In this document: positions 1 to 9,934 of the stretch, piece after piece
Layout of the letters: the number at the start of each line of letters is the position of its first letter
Position numbering within the stretch: position 1 is the first letter of the stretch
NCBI GenBank assembly: GCA_964036315.1
Contig: OZ038496.1
Location: forward strand, 20,436,185 to 20,500,184
Length of the DNA stretch: 64,000 nucleotides
DNA from: Acanthosepion esculentum
Taxonomy: Eukaryota; Mollusca; Cephalopoda; Sepiida; Sepiidae
Direction: 5' to 3'
The notes under the pieces: model-generated
What the model saw: the letters and a program-made list of their open reading frames with translations, nothing else
Database searches by the model: none
Told to the model about the DNA's origin: nothing
Translations under genes and position numbers: made by a program

Positions 1-240
1 CGGTGAAGATTATGGCAGCATTTATCAACTTAAACAAGGAGACTGCCCAGAAGAGTTGCAGGAGATTCCAAAGTCATCTAGAGGCTGGGGTTGAAGCCAA
101 TGGCAATTTTATTGAGTAAATCTACTCTTTAGTATTTCAAGATATTTTTCTGTAAGTTTGGTAAATATATCTGATAAAATGAGATGTCAGTGTTATTTTC
201 ATTTTTGCATAATTTAGACAACAATTTATCCATTGCACCC
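1..240 (+). mobile_element. Right end of a Tc1/mariner-like element, truncated by the window edge
   Basis: This stretch aligns by eye with the right half of the element at 59741-60413. It holds the degraded transposase C-terminal coding tail, with CCCAGAAGAGTTGCAGGAG near position 47 and AATGGCAATTTTATTGA near 100, followed by the 3' non-coding part and the terminal inverted repeat reading GACAA-CAATTTATCCATTGCACCC. TA follows at 241-242, as expected for a TA target duplication. It keeps the uninterrupted sequence between the two parts that are inverted in the 60-kb copy, so it shows the ancestral arrangement. The left end lies outside the window. No intact transposase can be read. Confidence 0.75.
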
Positions 241-339
241 TATGGTGATTGTCAATTTTACACCTGGGTGAAATCTTGACTCTGAAGTGCACTGAGACGA
301 AAAACTGAAAATCACTATGCACTTTTCATTCCCATATCC

Positions 340-410
340 ACCCTGTCTACATTGATAAACATGCTATCTCCAATACAGAGTAATCTTCTCCCATAAATAT
401 AGCAAATTTA

Positions 411-478
<68 letters not shown>

Positions 479-518
479 AGTGTCAGTGCATATAAAATAA
501 AAAATTTAAAAATCAATA

Positions 519-563
<45 letters not shown>
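340..563 (+). repeat. TA-seeding short interspersed repeat with (TA)n tails
   Basis: The segment at about 345-410 ends CCCATAAATATAGCAAATTTAAAA and runs straight into (TA)n at 411-473, with a second (TA)n at 522-562. The same ending recurs at 4280-4480 (+) and, inverted, at 38850-38960 and 39090-39240. The microsatellite appears to have grown from the element's A/T-rich tail. The family is not identified further. Confidence 0.5.
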
Positions 564-565
<2 letters not shown>

Positions 566-946
566 ATCTTAATTGATTTTTCTGGGTAATAATCATTTTT
601 GACAAACCTATGTTGCTGAGTTTCTGTTTGAATGAACCAACCTGTTGTTGCAGAGAAATCAAGATAAAATAAAATAAAATCTGTGATAAAAGATGCAAAA
701 ATTAACAGTTCTTTCATGTTCCAGCTTAATTAAATCTGCCTTGCGTTTTAAAAATCTACAAATCATCTAAGCAAGTTTAATGCAGTTTCATCATTAACCT
801 CTGTCTCAGTGTGTGCCCTCATCTATTTATTTAAAGCTCTACTCTGAATCTAGTCAATTGAGTTCAAGAAACCCAGATCAAATTCAAAATTTGATTCAAA
901 TACCTCACAGAACAATCAGGAAAACATTCAAAAATATTTATCAAGT
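564..946. other. AT-rich intronic sequence, nothing recognised
   Basis: No coding potential beyond short chance frames, no repeat that I can match elsewhere in the window, and no splice-bounded exon. Confidence 0.5.
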
Positions 947-1345
947 TTAATCCAATCGAGAAATGTGATAAATAAAATTATTTTTCTGTTGATATTCATT
1001 ATTTTTTAATTCTCTCACTATGCTCTGTATATTCTTCTTCTTTAATGTGTAGTGATCCTTCAGGACGTGGATGATCATGGCCCTCCCCAACTTCCTATTT
1101 TTTATCATTCTAAGCAGTGATTGTCTTTTTGCTATCTTTCCCAGTCCCTGTTCTGCCATTCATTTACACAAGCTCATTGCGTAGGTTACTTACTGTCCCT
1201 TCAAGTGATTATGGCTCTCCACAACTTCCTAGCCTTTGTAGCACTAAGCAATGTTTGTCTTCTTACTCTCTCTCCCAGTCCCTGTTCTACCATCCATTTA
1301 CACATGCTAATTAGGTAGGTTACTCACTGTTTCCCTCTGCCCCTC
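947..1345 (-). mobile_element. LINE family B: two tandem 3' ends of a reverse transcriptase gene
   Basis: On the minus strand the frame at 947-1159 reads MAEQGLGKIAKRQSLL...NRKLGRAMIIHVLKD, the C-terminal tail of an endonuclease/reverse-transcriptase polyprotein that recurs across this window (see 25930-26570). A second copy of the same tail lies at about 1195-1345, recognisable on the + strand by ATTATGGCTCTCCACAACTT, matching ATCATGGCCCTCCCCAACTT at 1074. Both are 5'-truncated and frameshifted. Two partial 3' ends in the same orientation suggest a tandem duplication or insertion of one copy next to another. Confidence 0.7.
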
Positions 1346-1434
1346 TTGCCTTCAGTAGTATGTGAGTATTATATACCCCAAGCCTGCTTTTCACATAAAA
1401 TTTCTCTTTTTATTACTATAATTATTATTAATGT

Positions 1435-1545
1435 TTTCGAAAAAGTTCTCAGACCTACCTATTTCCCAAAATCTGGCTGAATGATCAGAATCTCTTTTAG
1501 AATATCTTCTTGTGAGGCTGAAGATTTTTTAGTACCCTCTTAAAT
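1435..1545 (+). repeat. Interspersed repeat beginning near AAAAGTTCTCAG
   Basis: The block containing AAAAGTTCTCAGACC, then AAATCTGGCTGAATGATCAG and GAGGCTGAAGATTTTTT, matches a second copy at 19180-19310 (AAAAGTTCTCAGCAC, AAATCTGATCAAATGACCA, AGACTAAGAATTTTTTCAG). It is probably the end of a DNA transposon, but no inverted terminus was found. Confidence 0.45.
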
Positions 1546-2145
1546 CATTTGTAGATTGAGTTTTAACACCAGTAGCAACTGAGGGTTTACACTGGACATT
1601 AAGTCATAGACAATCTCCTTCATATTCCAGAACCCTCCAAAGTATTACAACTATTCTCAATAGGTCTATTGTCAGGATGATTTCACTTTAAGTTACCCCA
1701 CCTTTTTCAGTTGACTTGTTCTCAGTGCTCCAACAATAATTGGTACAAATGTTACCTTCTCTCAGTCCTACTCTCTTTCTGATTTATTTCAATGATCTTT
1801 TCAAGAACACTCTCAGACCCTTAATAAATATCTAAGCAGATGATAGCACTGTGTATGGGTGCACCTGCAAATATCACAAGCAGTTTCTTCCCATGAACCA
1901 CTGCCTTTTGGAACCGACTCTCAAGAGGATACTTCACAATCACTGCAATCTTAACCTGTTCAACATACCCACATATCTCCATAAATTGTGCCTCTTACTC
2001 TGTAACTCTCTACCTCGAGTGACTCATGGGTCTTGTACAATGTGAACATCATTGTAAAAAAAAAAAAATAACTGATACCTGTCAGCTGATCTCTCTTCTG
2101 ACATAACAGCTCAGTTGAGGAAAAAACACACTGTTATCATTCCAT
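1546..2145. other. Intronic sequence, nothing recognised
   Basis: Moderately complex sequence with several short overlapping frames and a poly-A run at 2056-2068. No domain, splice-bounded exon or repeat partner was found. Confidence 0.45.
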
Positions 2146-2149
2146 ACAT

Positions 2150-2412
2150 CCAAAATTAAACTTATAACATTTCATCATCAGCAAGCAGACCCTAACCTGC
2201 ACCAATTTTGAGCAGTGATCATGCCCTCAAAGAGGCTCCTAGCATGAAATCACAAATCATCATGTCCTAGTACTTGAATGCACTTGCCTTGTTTAAACTG
2301 CTGATCATGCCAGATGATGCACTCTCTACCAGAAACTGTAACTAAGGTCCATATAGCATGATTGCAATATAAGCTACAGGTGCACTCTGTGGGCTTTGAA
2401 CAAATAAGATGT
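2150..2412 (+). repeat. Interspersed repeat shared, inverted, with 8861-8975
   Basis: The stretch with CCAGAAACTGTAACTAAGGT at 2330-2349, followed by AGCATGATTGCAATATAAGC, is the reverse complement of 8870-8940 (GTTTATACTGTAACTATGCT ... ACCTTAGTTACAATTTCTGG). This makes it one dispersed family present in both orientations. It is non-coding and resembles a SINE body, but no Pol III boxes were found. Confidence 0.5.
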
Positions 2413-2474
2413 CTGTATCAGGGATTGGCTTGCCACTCTAGCATATACACATACTCAGATATAAGCGGCCAGCT

Positions 2475-2475
2475 G

Positions 2476-2509
<34 letters not shown>

Positions 2510-2762
2510 GTAGAGTGGATAAATGAAACGGCCAAATATAAGCAGGCATGTACACGTTTACTGGTGTGCATACGCAGGTAAGCAAATAAAAATTGTTAAA
2601 CTTATGCATGAGGTGTAAACGTAATAGACCCTGTGCCTGACAAACTGGAAACACCACCCAGTGAAACTAAAGTTGCACACCAAAAACGTTGGTATGCGTA
2701 TATGTACTAATTAATACATACATATACATATATATATATATATATATATGTGTGTATATATA

Positions 2763-2798
<36 letters not shown>

Positions 2799-2870
2799 TA
2801 TATATATATGTGTGTGTGTGTATATACGCACACACACACACATACATACATACATACATACATACATGTA
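2475..2870. repeat. Compound microsatellite (TA)n, (TATG)n, (TG)n, (CATA)n
   Basis: (TA)n at 2478-2506; then from 2720 alternating TA, TATG, TG, CA and CATA blocks to 2866. The outer TATG and CATA blocks are complementary, so the 2770-2866 part can fold into an imperfect hairpin. Predicted proteins rich in I, Y, C and V here are translation artefacts. Confidence 0.9.
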
Positions 2871-2929
2871 GAAAGCTTACAAATGAAGATTAAGAGAAAG
2901 AAATTAAATTATTTCGTGAATATGTGTGT

Positions 2930-3330
2930 TTTCATCAGGTAAAATGAAAATTAAAGCAAATCTAAAAAACTAACAGTTAACAGTGATTAATAAAGAAAAT
3001 ATATACATTTTATTGATATTTGCTTGAATCATATTTAGATTGTAATTCAGTTTAAAGCATTTTAAGAGAAAGATTTTATAAATTTCAACTGATAGCTGCT
3101 TGGTCAGTGAATACCAAATGTCTCCTTATAAGGAAACAGCTAATATTACCATTACTATAATATATAATAATAATGATAATAATATAGTGGAATCATAGCT
3201 AATCTTTAGATGAGTACAGGAAATAAGCTTTGAGTAAAGGTCTATTAAAAAATGCAAATACTTTTGATACATCCTGATATTATTAATGACTCTGTCAATG
3301 ATAGCTTCTTAACCTTTTATTTCATTTTCA
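2930..3330 (+). repeat. Copy of a dispersed palindromic repeat family
   Basis: 2941-3020 matches 23885-23990 in the same orientation, for example AAAGCAAATCTAAAAAAC, TTAACAGTGATTAATA and AAAATATATACATTTTATTG. By contrast, 3060-3115 is the reverse complement of the 123-bp tandem unit at 23360-23745 (TTTTAAGAGAAAGATTTTAT). Between them sits CTCCTTATAAGGAAAC at 3122-3137, the centre of a palindrome that is perfect over 22 bp at 24103-24124. The family thus carries inverted sequence around a CCTTATAAGG core, as in foldback or MITE-type elements. Confidence 0.55.
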
Positions 3331-3904
3331 TCTGAAATTTTCAAACTTTAATGAAGAAAAAAAGAAAAAAAGAATTCTTGATTAATTGATGCCAGTTTTG
3401 TTTTGTCAGGTTTTGCATTCATTGATTTATTTAGAGTTTCTCTCTTTTATTTTCTTCTTCTTTGATTTTTCTTTTTCTGCTGAGTTAATCTGGGATCACA
3501 ATCCATACATCATGATCATTTTCTTTCTTTTTGAGTTTTTCTTTTCAAAATTCCTTTTGTTCTTTGACTCTTTTGATACCTTTCCCAATCTGAAAGTCTC
3601 TCTCTTTGATCCTTTCGCATCTCATCCTTGACTTATGAATATCTCTTTTACTGCTTTTACTTTATTTTGTTTTACTCTTGCTTTCTCATATCAACAAGCA
3701 GTGAGAAACAGAGCGTTTTTTTCTTTTTTTATTATTTTACTGATCTTCCATGTTAGATTAAGAAGTACAGAATTATTTATCAAATAAATCCTCAGGTCTG
3801 CTGAATCAACTAAATCAATTTATTGACACTTGAAATCCTCTTTGAATTTCCATGATTTGAAATTTTTACTTTTCTAACATTTTTATCATCTAATACTTTA
3901 TTTG
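3331..3904. other. T-rich intronic sequence, nothing recognised
   Basis: The + strand is pyrimidine-rich at 3410-3740. The open frame at 3386-3631 is F/S/L-rich low-complexity translation with no homology signal. Confidence 0.5.
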
Positions 3905-3907
3905 CTT

Positions 3908-3962
<55 letters not shown>

Positions 3963-4210
3963 CATCAGAGAGAGAGAGAGAGAGAATAATAATGGAGAAC
4001 ACCCATAATGTAAGATCTACAGTTGAAACAAAAAACTATTAATAATAATAATTTGTTCACTTAGAAATTGAATGTCTTTAATCTGGGTCGCATGGATTCA
4101 CATCCACTCTTCAGGAGACTTGAGCAGATGAAATTTGTAGTCAGTAGATAAGTTTTTGAACTTTTATTTTAATTTGTTTGCACACACACACACACACACA
4201 CACATACATA
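3905..4210. repeat. Microsatellites (TA)n, (GA)n, (CA)n
   Basis: (TA)n at about 3908-3958, (GA)n at 3966-3985 and (CA)n at 4180-4203. The sequence between them shows no recognisable element. Confidence 0.85.
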
Positions 4211-4279
4211 TATAGAATTAATATGAGTAAAAGTTTGTCACTTAACTGATTGATATTACCTTCAGCATCACTGAATCAA

Positions 4280-4430
4280 TTTTTACCCATATATAAAAGT
4301 GGACACTGAGGTCAACACCAAGCAGTGGCAGTATGTTTGATATTTGAAAATGACATTCAGACCACACAGTATATCACTGATATTGAGCACTTTTACCCAT
4401 AAATATAGCATAACTTAAAAGTATATTTTT

Positions 4431-4480
<50 letters not shown>
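4280..4480 (+). repeat. TA-seeding short interspersed repeat with (TA)n tail
   Basis: Best + strand copy of the family. The body includes AAAGTGGACACTGAGGTCAA and TGATATTGAGCACTTTTACC, and the end CCCATAAATATAGCATAACT leads into (TA)n at 4434-4476. Inverted relatives sit at 38850-39240. Confidence 0.6.
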
Positions 4481-4557
4481 AAGTAATAAATCCATTGGTA
4501 TATAATCAAAGTGGATCCTAGTAATATCAAATATTAAAACTGATATAAAACCAAAGA

Positions 4558-4650
4558 GATGTCCTGGGTATGATGATAAACTACATCCGCGTCCTGGGTA
4601 AGATGATAAACTACATCCGCGTCCTGGGTAAGATGATAAACTACGTCCAA
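4558..4650 (-). repeat. Three 30-bp tandem repeats (10-codon unit)
   Basis: Three copies of a 30-bp unit with core GTCCTGGGTAAGATGATAAA. On the minus strand they encode SLSSYPGRGC repeats in an open frame spanning 4415-4744. The same motif occurs singly and inverted at 36547-36570 (TAGTTTATCATCATACCCAG), so the unit derives from a dispersed repeat and is not a protein domain. Confidence 0.7.
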
Positions 4651-4716
4651 CAGCAAGGCCTCTGATCAGAAGCTTTTGAGGAGTTTGGAACCACTTCTTA
4701 ATTGCTAGTATTCCCA

Positions 4717-4740
4717 TATATATATATATTGCTAGTATTC

Positions 4741-4792
<52 letters not shown>
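4717..4792. repeat. Duplicated ATTGCTAGTATTCCCA followed by (TA)n
   Basis: The 16-mer ATTGCTAGTATTCCCA occurs at about 4700 and again at about 4728, each followed by (TA)n. The longer tract runs to 4792. Confidence 0.75.
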
Positions 4793-4797
<5 letters not shown>

Positions 4798-5087
4798 GTA
4801 TAAATAAGTCTATGTTCTGACATGTTACTGTCTGAATTTTAATCAGAAGTTTTCATGTTCAAGTGTTCAATCTATGATACATGTTTAAGGGAAAAGTGAT
4901 GGATAAGGTGCCTTAACAAATATGAATACTGTGTAGAAAAATAAATATTTATTGTATAAAATATGTAGTTTTTTTCATCATTCGGCTATAGGCATATTGG
5001 CATAATATGTATAAAAATATATATACGTATCATCTGTGTATTCATATATTTTATACACATGTCTGTGTATTAATATATATATATACA
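4793..5087. other. Intronic sequence, nothing recognised
   Basis: No repeat partner or coding signal was seen. Confidence 0.4.
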
Positions 5088-5115
5088 TATGTGTGTGTGT
5101 GTGTGTGTGTGTGTG

Positions 5116-5175
<60 letters not shown>
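5088..5175. repeat. Microsatellite (TG)n(TA)n
   Basis: (TG)n at 5090-5117, then (TA)n at 5120-5174. Confidence 0.9.
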
Positions 5176-5177
<2 letters not shown>

Positions 5178-5622
5178 CTTATTATTATAAATGTTATTTT
5201 TGTGGGTATACATGTTTGAGTTGCTGTTCCTATTTTTATTTTATTAAACTGTGAAATTAATAGCAACTGGCCTAAATTAAGAAATCTAAAGAAAAATTAT
5301 GCCTCCAACAGGAATTGAACCTATTTTACTTTTTTTTACCTCAGGGAAAAGATTTCTTAAGCCAAAATGTGCCTCTATTAGTTTGGCCATGAAGACAGAC
5401 TGACAGGATAAATTTAGAATTGCCTGTTAACAAGAACCCATCTTTTTCACTGGGACTGCTACAAATTTATATTTACAAGCTTCTGTTTCATATCTGAAAC
5501 ATAAACAACAGTAATTTCTTAAAGGATTTTTTATCCAACATTATTTCTTATTACTATAAACTTTACTTTTAGTGGGTATAGATGTTTGGGTTGTTATCCC
5601 TGTTTTTTTTGTACACACACAG

Positions 5623-5657
<35 letters not shown>

Positions 5658-5660
5658 GTC
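5176..5660 (-). repeat. tRNA-like SINE fragment between two direct repeats
   Basis: Reading the minus strand from 5392, CATGGCCAAACTAATAGAGG resembles an A box and AGGTTCAATTCC (complement of 5311-5322) is a B box, so the block is a decayed tRNA-derived SINE head. It lies between two diverged direct copies of about 55 bp, at 5175-5229 and 5545-5602, both containing GTGGGTATA-ATGTTTG. (TA)n fills 5631-5657. The direct copies could be halves of a dimeric repeat; no target duplication is clear. Confidence 0.5.
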
Positions 5661-6135
5661 ATCAAAAGTACATATCTATGAAGTTTTCATCTGTCTTATT
5701 CAGGAGTTCTATTTTTTCTTTTATGCTAAAAAGAAAAATTAATAAATCATATAGAAGGCATATAAATCTTTGTATCTTTCTTACACATACTTTATTTGAT
5801 GAGTTACTCATTTATTATCTAGATTGATAATAAATTTATGTCAGAAACCTCCATGAAAACATAAACAGATGCTTGATATGTTCACCTACAAACACACATG
5901 CACACATTTTGTTTTCATTATGATATATTAAGTGAAAGCAACATGAATCTGAAGGTGTTCTTTTGACCTTTTGCTCCTAGAGGTTAAATGATTCAAAGCA
6001 GTATTTTATTAAAGCTGATGTTATCTAATGTTTGTTTTTTCAGTAAATACTCAAACACTTTAACCCTACTAACTTAAAATCAAGCAAGTACAGAAGTTTA
6101 ACTAACTGGGAAAAGTTTTAACAAACATCAAAAAA
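5661..6135. other. Intronic sequence, nothing recognised
   Basis: No exon-like block, repeat partner or RNA motif was recognised. Confidence 0.45.
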
Positions 6136-6139
6136 TGTG

Positions 6140-6675
6140 ATAACTGCAACTGAAGGTGCATTGGAATAATGAAAGATGCCTTTCAAATGCTAAACAAAGT
6201 ATTAAGAAACAGGAAAGTTTCATTAGAAACAAAGAAAAGAATGTTGAATTTCTATGTAATATCAGTCCTCCTATTCAGCAATGAATGCTGAACAATTTCT
6301 CCATGGATGTAGAGGAGACTTGAGGCCACAGATGTTTATTCTACAGAAGAATGCTGAGAATACCATAGACAGAGCATGTGAGCAACAAGGAAGTTTTAAA
6401 AAGGAAACAAGCAGGACACTTATACTTAGAAAGAGATGGTTGAAATTTCTGGGACACATAATGAAGAAAGAAGGCTTAAAAACTTAGAGGACATATTGGA
6501 GCTAAGCTGGGCTAATGGAAATAATGAGTAATGTACCTCATGTGCTTGTGTAAATGGATGGCAGAACATGAACAGGGAGGAATACTAAGAGGACAAATAT
6601 TGCTTTGTGTTACAAAGGATAGGAAGTTATGGAGAGCCATGATTGCCCACATTCTGAAGGGGTGGAGCACATAAA
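6140..6675 (+). mobile_element. LINE family B fragment, degenerate
   Basis: The open frame at 6281-6487 contains MFILQKNAENTIDRACEQQG and LRKRWLKFLGHIMKKEGLK, corresponding to WFYRRMLRIPW... and LKFLGHIIKKEGLEN of the better copy at 25980-26312. It continues through TGTGTAAATGGATGGCAGAA and ends with AGGAAGTTATGGAGAGCCAT-GATTGCCCAC before a poly-A run at 6673. Stops and indels break the frame. The 5' part of the element, including the endonuclease, is absent. Confidence 0.75.
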
Positions 6676-8378
6676 AAAAAATTGCTTTCATCGTAATTGA
6701 AGTTGTCTTACATTTGAATTGCTTTAACTATTTTGGTCTATGAATAAAAGAATAATGGCTGAAGAATGATAGACTGAGTAATTAGAAGGCTACTATCATT
6801 TACTGGTAGATTAAAGATTTAGTTTAGTGCTGATGTGTTCAGTATTTACCAATTCCACTTCCTAAATTTTTATCATGGATTCAGTGTATGTGTTATCAAT
6901 GCTTTCATTCCAATTCCAGCTCAAGATATGTAATAAAATAACAGAATATCAAAACCATATAGAAAGTAATGGTTAAATAAGGAACAAAAAGAAAAACATT
7001 TATAAATTTGACATGTTTCATTTTATTCCAGCTTCATCAGAAATTTTGGGGAATAACAGGACATGGATAAAGTTTTGCATTTCAAATTCTGTGATCTTTG
7101 TTTTCATTGGTTGGGTAGATATCATGTGATCCTATTTTGAGGCATTTGTGTATGTCTATATGCATGTTTGCATTCTAGTGTATATTTTTGTATGTGTCTC
7201 ATAGTGTTTGCGTATGAGTCTGATTTCTGAAATGTTAGCAAGAAGAAATTGGAAATATGTGTGTGTATCAAATTTCTAGTTGAGCATGCACTGACTGCCG
7301 ATAGAATCAAATAAATAAAACTCACATAGAAAGTCACATAAAATAACAGAAATATTAAAATCACAGGGAAAGATATTCAAAAAAATTAGAAAGTCATGTA
7401 ATAAGATAATAGAAATATTAGAAAAACATAGAAAGACGTAATACATTAATTTCAGGGATGATATTGTACAAGAATCTGTTGATGTTTTCATGAGGTTGGA
7501 AATTTGCCACTGAGTGTAGGATTTCTCAAGAAAATGATGACATTGATAGAACTTAACTTAAAAATCAATAACATCAAGTAAAAAAGGAAAAAAAAAAGCA
7601 TTTACTATCCACAATCACTTTGAAAATAAACTTACCTTGAAAATACACTTAGTATTGTAAGTGACCTCAACTAAATTGACACAAAAGTAAAGCACCTTTT
7701 CTTTAGCAAAAAAAAAAAAATCTTTTAAAATATCTAAAAAAACATATATGTAGTAATGTAAAAAAAATATAGAAATAAAAAGATATCAAAGAATATAGAA
7801 AATGGTAAAATCGGTGACTAACTTGAGATGGTATTGCTTTTTGAGCAACAATTATAAAAAGTAGATGATTCTTCCAAGCTGTCTCCAACCTTCTAACTTA
7901 TAAAAGAATCATGGCAAATTTGTTGGTGAGAATTTCAATAGAATAAAAAAGTAAAAAAAATGTAATCTTTTCTCCAATAAAAGAACCTTTACCCCATTAA
8001 AATACATATAGAAGTGAATATTTTAAAAAGATATTAAAACATTTGTAGGTTTCTTTATATTAGAAATGAAAAGATCAGAAAAATAACTTTTCTTTCCTTT
8101 GGGATTTCAAAAGAAATCAGGCCACCATAATTGGGGTCTTCAAAAGAAAGCTTGCAAAGCTAAAAATACTTGTGCATATTTTTTATCTGAATTTCTTTGG
8201 TCTGGCCAGAAGAAAAATCCATCATAATTTGCATTCCTGATATAGAAAAAAAAGTAAATTAAACTTATGCAGGTAAAGGAAGATAATTTACACACCTAAT
8301 AGATGGCTACTCTTGTTTTCCAGGCATACCTATCTTCTAAGGTGACTAGCCAGTCACTGTTGCAGACACCTGCTCACA
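6676..8378. other. Long AT-rich intronic stretch without recognised elements
   Basis: Two loosely similar units of about 65 bp at 7318-7440 share AATAACAGAAATATTA and AATAATAGAAATATTA-type cores. Several short T-rich minus frames exist (for example 7276-7491). Nothing resembles an exon with splice signals. Confidence 0.45.
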
Positions 8379-8391
8379 TAAATTTGTTTGT

Positions 8392-8847
8392 CTATATTTC
8401 TGAGATGAGGTATTATGTACAGTATTTACATTAGTCGGACTATTGTCCTCATCTTTGTCGCCATATTTGTCACAACGTTTCGGCCGTTGTACACTCCGGC
8501 CTTCTTCAGGTGGTTGGAATGTCGAACTGAACCCTTTATTTCGATCACTGGGGTAGACTGTTCTAGTTCCACGAGCCATGTTTGATGGATGTCAGTTATC
8601 AGTTATCTCCTGGTAATTTTCCCTCTGAAAGTTCTCCACTGCCTGAACCGGGTATTGAACTCACACTCTTTGGGTCTGTCACTGGATCTAACCAGCGCCT
8701 TTATCCACTGTACCATGTGTCCTTGAAATAAAGGGTTCGGTTCGAAATTCCAACCACCTGAAGAAGGCCGGAGTGTACAACGGCCGAAACGTTGTGACAA
8801 ATATGGCGACAAAGATGAGGACAATAGTCCGACTAATGTAAATACTG
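8392..8847 (-). mobile_element. Inverted-arm element with covarying hairpins and a tRNA-like core
   Basis: Arms at about 8418-8545 and 8728-8851 are inverted near-identical copies. Each carries CCTGAAGAAGG-stem-CGAAACG: complement at 8473-8510 and direct at 8757-8794, with stem GGCCG/CGGCC. A 13-bp direct repeat TAAATTTGTTTGT at 8379-8391 and 8848-8860 is a plausible target duplication. The spacer reads on the minus strand as a tRNA-like sequence: A box region ATGGTACAGTGGATAAAGGC from 8716 down, B box GAGTTCAATACCC complementary to 8650-8662. One-armed relatives lie at 33310-33480 and 33560-33730. Penelope-like retroelements carrying hammerhead ribozymes are one possible source. The minus frames here are not proteins. 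Confidence 0.6.
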
Positions 8848-8860
8848 TAAATTTGTTTGT

Positions 8861-8975
8861 TGAACACCTACAGAACCTACTTGTGGTTTATACTGTAACT
8901 ATGCTGAGTGGACCTTAGTTACAATTTCTGGGAGGGAGCACATAATCTGTCAAGGTCAGCAGTTTGAACAAGATA
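8861..8975 (-). repeat. Interspersed repeat shared with 2150-2412
   Basis: Reverse complement of the family at 2150-2412, sharing CCAGAAATTGTAACTAAGGT and the part around GTTCAAACTGCTGA. It directly abuts the inverted-arm element. Confidence 0.5.
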
Positions 8976-8984
8976 ATTTATGAC

Positions 8985-9241
8985 TTCAGATTAGGACAAA
9001 CATCGATGACATCCAAACAGTTCTGTCTACTCAATTTCACACACAGGTCTTGGCTCACCCTTTGCTTTGGCTTTCAGGCATTTTACGAAGGTGCTGCATG
9101 TTGGGATCACCCTTCCAAACTAATAACATCAAGAAGTCACCTTCCTGACAAATTGACTATGGTGAGATTCGAACCCAGGTCTCATGATTGGAAAGTAAAT
9201 GTTCTAACTACTTGGCCACATACATACATACATACATACAA
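8985..9241 (-). repeat. tRNA-derived SINE
   Basis: The minus strand from 9220 reads GTGGCCAAGTAGTTAGAAC (A-box region) and, about 40 nt on, CCTGGGTTCGAATCTCACC (B box, complement of 9163-9177), a well-preserved tRNA-like head. The body continues through GTGATCCCAACATGCAGCAC toward 8985. A (CATA)n run at 9221-9240 sits upstream of the head. It is a Pol III retroposon copy and not a functional tRNA: no acceptor stem closes. Confidence 0.75.
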
Positions 9242-9585
9242 ACAAAACATTTCTCAGAGTTAACCTGTAGAAAAAGACAATATTTATAAATGTGAAAGAC
9301 AATAGGAAAATTGTAATATTATTCAACACATTTTGTTCAATGTGGAGTTTTTCAAGGCAAAAACGAAATGGATTTATTAAAACAAAGTAACTAATAATAA
9401 CAAAACAAAATGTCCTTAGCAACTGGAAGAATTTAGAAAACGCTATTATATTCATATTGTCAACTGAAAATTATGTCAAGTACTGTCACATGTGGAAATA
9501 TTATTTTTATTGTTGTGTTGACAGATTCAACCATTTTCTTTTGATTTCTTGATACAGTTGTGTACATTTGCTTGGGAGAGTAGTA
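9242..9585. other. AT-rich intronic sequence, nothing recognised
   Basis: No match to the window's repeat families and no exon-like block. Confidence 0.4.
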
Positions 9586-9589
9586 ATTC

Positions 9590-9915
9590 TGTTAGGAAAG
9601 GTAAAATAGGGAAAGATCTCATCAATTTACAGTTGATTTGGCTAGATGTAACTGTAAGTTCTATGCTAACAGTTTCTTTTCTTGCAATTCTCGCTTCTGG
9701 AACTCCATGCTTTCCAGCCAACATTAATCTGCAAAAATGTAAATGCAAGGTCAATCGCTATCTATCCACTGTCCTTCTGATTATTCTTTCCTCATCCTGC
9801 TCATTATTAATGTTTCTGTTCCTAATTCTTCCCCACCCAGTAACCCATTGTATTTTAGTGGCTTTACTGCCTTGCATGGGGTGACACCAATTAAAAAAAA
9901 AAGAAAAAAAAAGGA
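9590..9915 (+). mobile_element. LINE family A 3' end
   Basis: The frame at 9549-9884 and its neighbours carry decayed FYANSF...LWNSL...FKCNVN-type sequence (nucleotide landmarks AGTTCTATGCTAACAGTTTC and AATGTAAATGCAAGGTCAAT). The shared 3' tail follows, TAGTGGCTTTACTGCCTTGC-ATGGGGTG, then an A-rich run at 9890-9925. It is 5'-truncated and frameshifted. It belongs to the same family as 18080-19005, 49600-50240 and 62285-62805. Confidence 0.75.
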
Positions 9916-9934
9916 AGAAAAAGACCCTCAACAG

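Noticed and set aside
2667..2942. Overlapping I/Y/C/V-rich frames on both strands, also at 5036-5266, 11677-11886 and 33012-33281
   Set aside because: They are translations of TA, TG and CA microsatellites and carry no coding signal.
8346..8824. Two minus-strand proteins containing GRCTLRPSSGGWNFEPNPLF-like sequence
   Set aside because: They come from the inverted arms of the element at 8392-8847, so each is a reading of the same non-coding repeat.
8985..9241. Possible functional tRNA gene on the minus strand
   Set aside because: A and B boxes are present but no acceptor stem closes and a SINE body follows.
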